Assembly (NCBI GenBank): GCA_002712335.1
Contig: PATI01000025.1
Coordinates: 3,239-14,600 of the forward strand
Source of the DNA: Rhodospirillaceae bacterium
GTDB lineage: Bacteria; Pseudomonadota; Alphaproteobacteria; MPNO01; UBA2964
Length of the DNA stretch: 11,362 bases
Direction of reading: 5' to 3'
Positions 7,418 through 11,362 of this stretch are shown one piece after another (the first letter of the stretch is position 1; every line of letters starts with the position of its first letter). The translations under genes were made by a program, and so were the position numbers. The notes under the pieces were generated by a model. That model worked only from the letters and a program-made list of their open reading frames with translations, was not told where the DNA came from and ran no database searches.

Positions 7418-7852
7418 TTACAATAAACCCAGCGACCTTAACTCTTCAACCATACTAGAAGGAAGCGAAGATTTAATTTCATCTTCGGTTAAGTCATTTG
7501 GTACTGCCTCCTCCTCCATATATCGCCAACCTTGAATAGGTTTATGCGGCATTAAAATGGTTTTTTTGAGCAACGGATCCAGAACCAGTGCACATCGTGG
7601 CTGACCATTCCTTCCGATGACTTTTTCCATGTCTATTATGTGTTGTCTTACTCTTATGTACCCTTTGATAATCCAGTAGATAGATCCGTTTTGTAAAACT
7701 TCATTTCTCCTGCGCGGCGTGTTCCGGGTCAAGTGTATTAATTTATCATGAACACCTTCCTCTTTGGCGCGACAAATTCTTTCAAGTTGAAGGTCCCTAA
7801 GATGGTCAATACTTTCGATACCAACCGCGATTTTAACAAGATGAATAGTCAT
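7418..7852 (-). CDS. DUF1489 family protein, alphaproteobacterial, function unknown
   Basis: This 144-residue protein opens with MTIHLVKIAVGIESIDHL, contains TRNTPRRRNEVLQNGSIYWIIKG (about 42-64), ARCALVLDP-like RCALVLDPLL (about 85-94), PIQGWRYM (105-112) and ends in EELRSLGLL. This pattern is that of DUF1489, a small cytoplasmic family largely confined to Alphaproteobacteria, without a known activity. The length is normal. There are no membrane segments. It converges with the reductase gene, with only six bases between the stop codons, so any terminator for the plus-strand operon must lie inside or beyond it. Upstream there is a TATAAT box, but the Shine-Dalgarno signal is weak. I recognise the family from sequence features and cannot assign a role. 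Confidence 0.85.
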   Translation of the reverse strand: MTIHLVKIAVGIESIDHLRDLQLERICRAKEEGVHDKLIHLTRNTPRRRNEVLQNGSIYWIIKGYIRVRQHIIDMEKVIGRNGQPRCALVLDPLLKKTILMPHKPIQGWRYMEEEAVPNDLTEDEIKSSLPSSMVEELRSLGLL

Positions 7853-7881
7853 TTTTACAATATGAGTTCGAACGGTTCTCT

Positions 7882-7887
7882 ATTATA
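7882..7887 (-). promoter_or_regulatory. Candidate -10 box for the DUF1489 gene
   Basis: Read on the minus strand this is a perfect TATAAT, 30 bases before the DUF1489 start codon, giving a leader of roughly 20-25 bases. No good -35 hexamer lies 16-18 bases upstream (the sequence there is A-rich), so it may be weak or use another sigma factor or an UP-like A tract. It shares a base with the plus-strand terminator hairpin at 7887. Confidence 0.4.
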
Positions 7888-7908
7888 TACGCTTCGGTGT
7901 ATTTTTTT
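7887..7908 (+). terminator. Plus-strand intrinsic terminator with cUUCGg tetraloop
   Basis: ATACGC (7887-7892) pairs with GTGTAT (7897-7902), including one G-U pair, around the extra-stable UUCG tetraloop closed by C-G, and a run of seven T follows at 7902-7908. The T run lies on the plus-strand 3' side only, so it would stop plus-strand transcripts. The nearest plus-strand gene is the ferredoxin reductase, ending 475 bases earlier with the minus-strand DUF1489 gene in between. The stem is only six pairs, so efficiency is uncertain. Confidence 0.6.
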
Positions 7909-7948
7909 ATTAAACAAATAAGAAAATATCTTTATTGTTTCAACAGAT

Positions 7949-9331
7949 TTAACTCTGCAGGTACCCTAGGTATTTCCACCAGTAATACTGTAAAGGTGTG
8001 GAAACAAGTGCGCCAAATATCGCAAACGGTATCATCAACTTCATGAACTTTGAAATTGCAAGACCTGAAATTACTCTTGTAACAACAAGTACAGGCGCCT
8101 GGTATGGAAAAATAACCATTATCCATGCGGGCACCTGTGCCATTAACACGGTTGGCAAAGACCAACCGGTAGCTAAAGCTATCGGTTCAGAAACCGCTGT
8201 CATAATCGCTGGTTGTCCCGGCAACGTAGTAAATAACTGTAAAAACCACCCCAGCCCAATAACAGAATAAAATTTCTTCAGACCCGTCCCCTCCGTTAAA
8301 TCGACCTTCGATATAAGAAAATGTGCTAAGCTTTCACCGAGCCCTGTTTGCGTTACCACAGCCCCCATACCGATGACTGATGCAAGAAATATAATCGGAC
8401 CAAAATTTATTTTTGATATCACTTGTCCCGCTGGTAAAACCCCTACTACGGGCAACGAACAGACAATACCTGCCCCAAGAGAAACCCATGCGGGAGAAAT
8501 GCCGTGTAAATTATCTGTCGCCCATAGACCGAGTGTAATAAATAAAAGAACTAAAAGCTTTTTCTCGTTAAATGACCATGGCTGTAGTACTTCGGGTTCT
8601 TTTATTAAACGCTTCTCAATTTTATCAGGAAAGAGAAAATAAATAGCGATAGGAAGTCCAATAAAACCTATAACACCGAGAACAGGAAAGTGCAGGAGAA
8701 GCCAGTCCGTATAAGAAAACTGGATACCGTGTACAGCCTCTGCTGCACCAGATAAAACAACGTTTGGAACATTCGCAGGCAAAATCGAGAATGGCGTTAT
8801 CAACGTTCCCATGCCAACTGAGAGTATGAGTCCAGCCCTGCCATTACTACCTTCTTTAAAACCAAGACGACCTGCCAAGGCAAGAACAACAGGTAGCATC
8901 ATGGTAACCCGACCAAATGCCGAAGGTACTAAAAAGGCCAATACCAACATCAGCAGAACCGTACCACATATCAACTTAAAATAACTTCCGCCAAAGACAC
9001 GTTCTAATTTTCCTGCCAAGCGTGCGCCTAAACCCGAAACCTCTATGCCAATACCAATAATCATCCCTCCGAGTACAAGCCAAACTGCCCCAGAAAAAAA
9101 ACCTGAAAAAACAATATTGGGAGGTGCTATCGTTAGGATGACGCACAAAAAGAAAAATATTAGCCCGCCTAGAAACTCGGGAATAACCGCCGTCGCAAAC
9201 AAACTCACCGCTATGATAACAACACCAGCCGCTCGCATCACGACCGGAGCTATATCATCTGGTGGAGGAGTAAAAAAAAGAACTACACCCATAAGTATAG
9301 ATAACGAGGCAATTAAATGATTAATTTTCAA
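7949..9331 (-). CDS. SLC13/DASS-like anion:cation symporter family permease
   Basis: This 460-residue integral membrane protein has about 11-12 hydrophobic segments, evenly spread, and fits the SLC13 (divalent anion:Na+ symporter) permeases in length and character. The PPP motif after the first helix (22-24), the repeat-related loop GTLITPFSILPANVPNVVLSG (near 173-195) and, in the second half, the TTLPGQPAIMTAVSEP loop (near 364-380) mark the two helical hairpins where substrate and ions bind. These loops lack the textbook SNT triplets of VcINDY and CitT, so the substrate (dicarboxylate, sulfate, sulfonate or other anion) cannot be named. The start is TTG without a visible Shine-Dalgarno sequence; the next ATG, 13 codons in, would cut into the first helix. 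It lies 30 bases downstream of mgtE and may share its transcript. Confidence 0.75.
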   Translation of the reverse strand: MKINHLIASLSILMGVVLFFTPPPDDIAPVVMRAAGVVIIAVSLFATAVIPEFLGGLIFFFLCVILTIAPPNIVFSGFFSGAVWLVLGGMIIGIGIEVSGLGARLAGKLERVFGGSYFKLICGTVLLMLVLAFLVPSAFGRVTMMLPVVLALAGRLGFKEGSNGRAGLILSVGMGTLITPFSILPANVPNVVLSGAAEAVHGIQFSYTDWLLLHFPVLGVIGFIGLPIAIYFLFPDKIEKRLIKEPEVLQPWSFNEKKLLVLLFITLGLWATDNLHGISPAWVSLGAGIVCSLPVVGVLPAGQVISKINFGPIIFLASVIGMGAVVTQTGLGESLAHFLISKVDLTEGTGLKKFYSVIGLGWFLQLFTTLPGQPAIMTAVSEPIALATGWSLPTVLMAQVPAWIMVIFPYQAPVLVVTRVISGLAISKFMKLMIPFAIFGALVSTPLQYYWWKYLGYLQS

Positions 9332-9361
9332 AATAACGGCCCAAACAATTGCTTGTAAAAC

Positions 9362-10753
9362 TTAGAGCAGAAGCAAAGTAGCAAATCCAAGGAATACACC
9401 AAAAGCTATAATATCGGTTATCGTGGTCAGGACAACACCTGATGCAATGGCGGGGTCAATTCCTGCTCTTTGTAAAAAAAGAGGAATTATCATGCCAGAA
9501 AGTGCCGCCATAATTAATGTTATCATCATTGCCCCAGCCATAACACCTCCAATTTTCAAAGAATTAGTCCAGAACCATGCCACTCCACCAACCAAAGATG
9601 CAAAAAGAATTCCATTATAGATACCGACTAAAAATTCTTTACCCATAACTCTCATGGCATTCGTATCGGATAACTCCTTGGTCGCAAGAGCTCTCACTGC
9701 TACGGTCATTGTTTGTGTTCCGGCATTTCCTCCCATTGACGCTACTATAGGCATCAATACGGCGAGCATTACAATTTGCTCCAGTGTGGCTTCGAAAATG
9801 CCTATCACAATTGAAACAACAATCGCAGTTATTAAGTTGAGAAATAGCCAAGAAAATCGGGACCTCCCAGTTTGAAGAGCAGCAGAATACAGGTCATCAC
9901 TTTTAACCCCACCTAGCCGCATTATATCTTCTTCGGCTTCTTCCTGTATTACATCAAGTACATCATCAACGGTAATAACCCCGATGAGGCGGAGTGACTG
10001 GTCAACTACCGGAACAGACACTAAATCTTTCTGAGAAAAGACAAAAGCAACCTCTTCCTGATCCATTATAGCTGGTACCGTTACAATTTCTGATAACATT
10101 ATACTGCTTATCTTGGTTGGCTTTTCATTTCTAAGGATATTACTTAAGGATACTTTTCCAATTGGCCGATGATGGGGGTTTACAATGAATACTTCGTAAA
10201 ACTCATTAGGTAAATTATCGGCTGCCCTCAGAAATTTAATCGTGTCCTCCACCGTCCAGAAAGACGGAACAGCGACAAACTCACGTCCCATAAGACGACC
10301 GGCACTGTCTTTAGGGAAAGCTAGGCCTTCCTCAACAAGGTTTCTAAGTTCAGAAGGAAGTTGTTTTAGTATTTCCCACTGCCTATCTTTTCTCAGAGTT
10401 ATAATTAGTTCTAGTGCGTCATCTATATCTAAACGAATGATCATGTTAGCTAATGAGAGAGGCCCCAGCAGTTCAGATATCTCCTCCTGTATATCTCCTT
10501 CAAGCTCAGCTAAAACTTGTGGATCAAAGTCAGATCCAATGCATTCTATAAGACGTCTTCTAAAATTAGGGCTCAAGAGTTGCAGCAGATCAGCAAACTC
10601 TGAAGCCCGAAGTGAAGCAACTATCATTCTAGTTCGAGTTTGATTTTTTTCTAGAAGGGAATCTCTTACACTGTTTATCAGTTCAGGGCTGAGACCCAGT
10701 AGTTCATCCGCTCGAACCGACAGACCTTCAGATTTAACTTTCGGCTCTAACAT
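9362..10753 (-). CDS. mgtE: Magnesium transporter MgtE
   Basis: This 463-residue inner-membrane Mg2+ channel has the full domain set: an N-terminal helical MgtE domain (about 25-150), two CBS domains (about 155-275, with ITVDDVLDVIQEEAEEDI as the end of the second and the plug-helix start), and five membrane helices (about 302-463). The signature MPIVASMGGNAGTQTMT lies at 334-350. In the last helix Asp447 of TTITD corresponds to the pore Mg2+-binding Asp432 of Thermus MgtE. Cytosolic Mg2+ bound between the N and CBS domains closes the channel. I chose the ATG at 10753; an in-frame TTG at 10825 would add 24 residues with no family support. The 90-base gap to the tRNA has no room for a Mg2+ riboswitch. 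Confidence 0.95.
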   Translation of the reverse strand: MLEPKVKSEGLSVRADELLGLSPELINSVRDSLLEKNQTRTRMIVASLRASEFADLLQLLSPNFRRRLIECIGSDFDPQVLAELEGDIQEEISELLGPLSLANMIIRLDIDDALELIITLRKDRQWEILKQLPSELRNLVEEGLAFPKDSAGRLMGREFVAVPSFWTVEDTIKFLRAADNLPNEFYEVFIVNPHHRPIGKVSLSNILRNEKPTKISSIMLSEIVTVPAIMDQEEVAFVFSQKDLVSVPVVDQSLRLIGVITVDDVLDVIQEEAEEDIMRLGGVKSDDLYSAALQTGRSRFSWLFLNLITAIVVSIVIGIFEATLEQIVMLAVLMPIVASMGGNAGTQTMTVAVRALATKELSDTNAMRVMGKEFLVGIYNGILFASLVGGVAWFWTNSLKIGGVMAGAMMITLIMAALSGMIIPLFLQRAGIDPAIASGVVLTTITDIIAFGVFLGFATLLLL

Positions 10754-10798
10754 AATTTTACCGATGCTGCCGCTTAAACAGTTACGAGTGGACCAAAA

Positions 10799-10825
10799 AC
10801 TATAATCATTCAGGTCTAAACCCAA
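10799..10825 (-). promoter_or_regulatory. Weak candidate promoter for mgtE
   Basis: On the minus strand TTGGGT (10825-10820) and TATAGT (10804-10799) are spaced by 15 bases in the gap between tRNA-Leu and mgtE. TATAGT matches five of six consensus positions, but the spacer is short. Transcription would start near 10792, with a leader of about 40 bases. Readthrough from the tRNA promoter is equally possible, since no strong terminator follows the tRNA. Confidence 0.25.
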
Positions 10826-10844
10826 CAGTTAAAGACCAGAAAGT

Positions 10845-10931
10845 TGGTGCGGTCGAGAAGACTCGAACTTCCACGGGATTGCTCCCACAGCGACCTCAAC
10901 GCTGCGCGTCTACCAGTTCCGCCACGACCGC
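10845..10931 (-). tRNA. tRNA-Leu(GAG), CCA encoded
   Basis: On the minus strand the 87-base gene begins GCGGTCG (acceptor strand, 10931-10925) and ends CGACCGC, discriminator A and an encoded CCA (10847-10845). The D arm contains TGGCGGAACTGGTAGACGC, characteristic of leucine tRNAs. The anticodon arm is CAGCG, loop TTGAGGT, CGCTG, so the anticodon is GAG, reading CUC and CUU codons. A long variable arm (TGTGGGAGCAATCCCGT region) marks it as class II, and the T arm is GAAGTTCGAGTCTTC. All stems pair as expected. It lies upstream of mgtE on the same strand and diverges from lipB. Confidence 0.97.
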
Positions 10932-11018
10932 GAATTAACTGGAATATCTACAACAAGACATCCATACTAACTCGGGAGATACCAAATTGCCGGCATTATC
11001 GCAAGACCAACCGATAAA

Positions 11019-11362
11019 ATGTTAAAAGATTATGTAAATTGCAAAGAAACGTTGACCACTCTGACAGATTATAGATCCTCTGTCATTGAAATGGAAAAAA
11101 TTGTTTCTGAGATCAGGAATCATAAAGCACCCCAACAACTATGGTTACTGCAGCACCCTTCTATATATACCCTAGGTACTGGGGCGGATAAATCAGAACT
11201 ATTAGAACCCAGCCGTTTCCCGGTATTTCACACCGGTAGGGGTGGTCGAGCGACCTATCATGGTCCCGGCCAACTCATTTGTTACGTAATGCTTGATCTC
11301 AATAAAAGAGAAAAAGATATTCGAAAATACATATTTGATTTAGAGCAGTGGATTATTAATAC
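11019..11362 (+). CDS. lipB: Octanoyl-[acyl-carrier-protein]:protein N-octanoyltransferase LipB, N-terminal part (3' end outside window)
   Basis: The first 114 residues of LipB are present. The enzyme moves octanoyl groups from ACP to the lipoyl domains of pyruvate and 2-oxoglutarate dehydrogenases and the glycine cleavage H protein. Diagnostic segments are LTDYRSSVIEME (15-26), LWLLQHPSIYTLGTGADKSELL (about 47-68), and HTGRGGRATYHGPGQ (about 77-91), the RGGxxTYHGPGQ hallmark. The catalytic lysine and cysteine lie further on, beyond the window. ATG 11019 is the first standard start; the frame opens after a TAA at 10968, with only an ATT between. No clear Shine-Dalgarno sequence is visible. 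The gap of 87 bases to the divergent tRNA must contain both promoters; I could not pick convincing boxes. Confidence 0.95.
   Translation, partial: MLKDYVNCKETLTTLTDYRSSVIEMEKIVSEIRNHKAPQQLWLLQHPSIYTLGTGADKSELLEPSRFPVFHTGRGGRATYHGPGQLICYVMLDLNKREKDIRKYIFDLEQWIIN

Noticed and set aside
7912..7940. AT-rich imperfect hairpin (AAACAA...TTGTTT) as terminator of the permease gene on the minus strand
   Set aside because: The stem is almost all A-T, has internal mismatches, and no continuous T run follows on the minus strand; it may be chance in AT-rich DNA.
10242..10643. Open frame of 133 codons on the plus strand inside mgtE
   Set aside because: It lies entirely antisense to the well-supported MgtE protein, is rich in Ser and Arg, and resembles no family; it is a frame shadow.
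10754..10844. Mg2+ riboswitch (M-box type) upstream of mgtE
   Set aside because: The leader available between the tRNA and the start codon is about 90 bases, too short, and none of the conserved helices is recognisable.
10845..10931. tRNA-Leu as an attachment site of an integrated island
   Set aside because: No integrase gene and no second copy of the tRNA 3' end are visible in the window, and the catabolic block is separated from the tRNA by the mgtE, permease and DUF1489 genes.

Overview
The window reads as a stretch of alphaproteobacterial chromosome with fairly low G+C (I estimate a little over 40%). The assignment rests on two families found mainly in Alphaproteobacteria: a DUF2232 membrane protein between rpsR and rplI, and a DUF1489 protein. 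L9 also has the long acidic tail common in that class. I cannot name a genus.

Layout, left to right. (1) Positions 1-1681, plus strand: the end of rpsR (S18), a DUF2232 membrane protein and rplI (L9), a housekeeping operon with tight spacing. (2) Positions 1805-5358, plus strand: four tightly packed genes for the lower half of an aromatic meta-cleavage pathway, in the classical order dmpE-F-G-H: 2-oxopent-4-enoate hydratase, acylating acetaldehyde dehydrogenase, 4-hydroxy-2-oxovalerate aldolase and 4-oxalocrotonate (2-oxo-3-hexenedioate) decarboxylase. They occupy the place downstream of rplI where dnaB often sits in related genomes. (3) Positions 5472-7411, plus strand: two paralogous Rieske [2Fe-2S] ferredoxins and a BphA4-type FAD/NAD ferredoxin reductase. 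This is an electron supply for Rieske oxygenases, but no oxygenase is present. (4) Positions 7418-10931, minus strand: DUF1489, an SLC13-like anion permease, the Mg2+ channel MgtE and tRNA-Leu(GAG). (5) Position 11019 to the end, plus strand: the start of lipB, octanoyltransferase.

How the genes work together. DmpH decarboxylates 2-oxo-3-hexenedioate to 2-oxopent-4-enoate (as its dienol). DmpE hydrates that to 4-hydroxy-2-oxovalerate. DmpG cleaves this to pyruvate and acetaldehyde, and DmpF oxidises the acetaldehyde to acetyl-CoA. The reductase and ferredoxins would pass NAD(P)H electrons to one or more ring hydroxylating or demethylating Rieske oxygenases encoded elsewhere. Missing from the window are the ring-cleavage dioxygenase, the semialdehyde dehydrogenase, the 4-oxalocrotonate tautomerase, any oxygenase and any regulator, so the pathway is split across the genome.

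The most notable points are this oxygenase-less half pathway behind a ribosomal operon, the tandem duplicated ferredoxins, and a plus-strand cUUCGg terminator hairpin lying beyond an oppositely oriented gene. I see no clear sign of a wholly new class of system. No intergenic gap exceeds about 125 bases.
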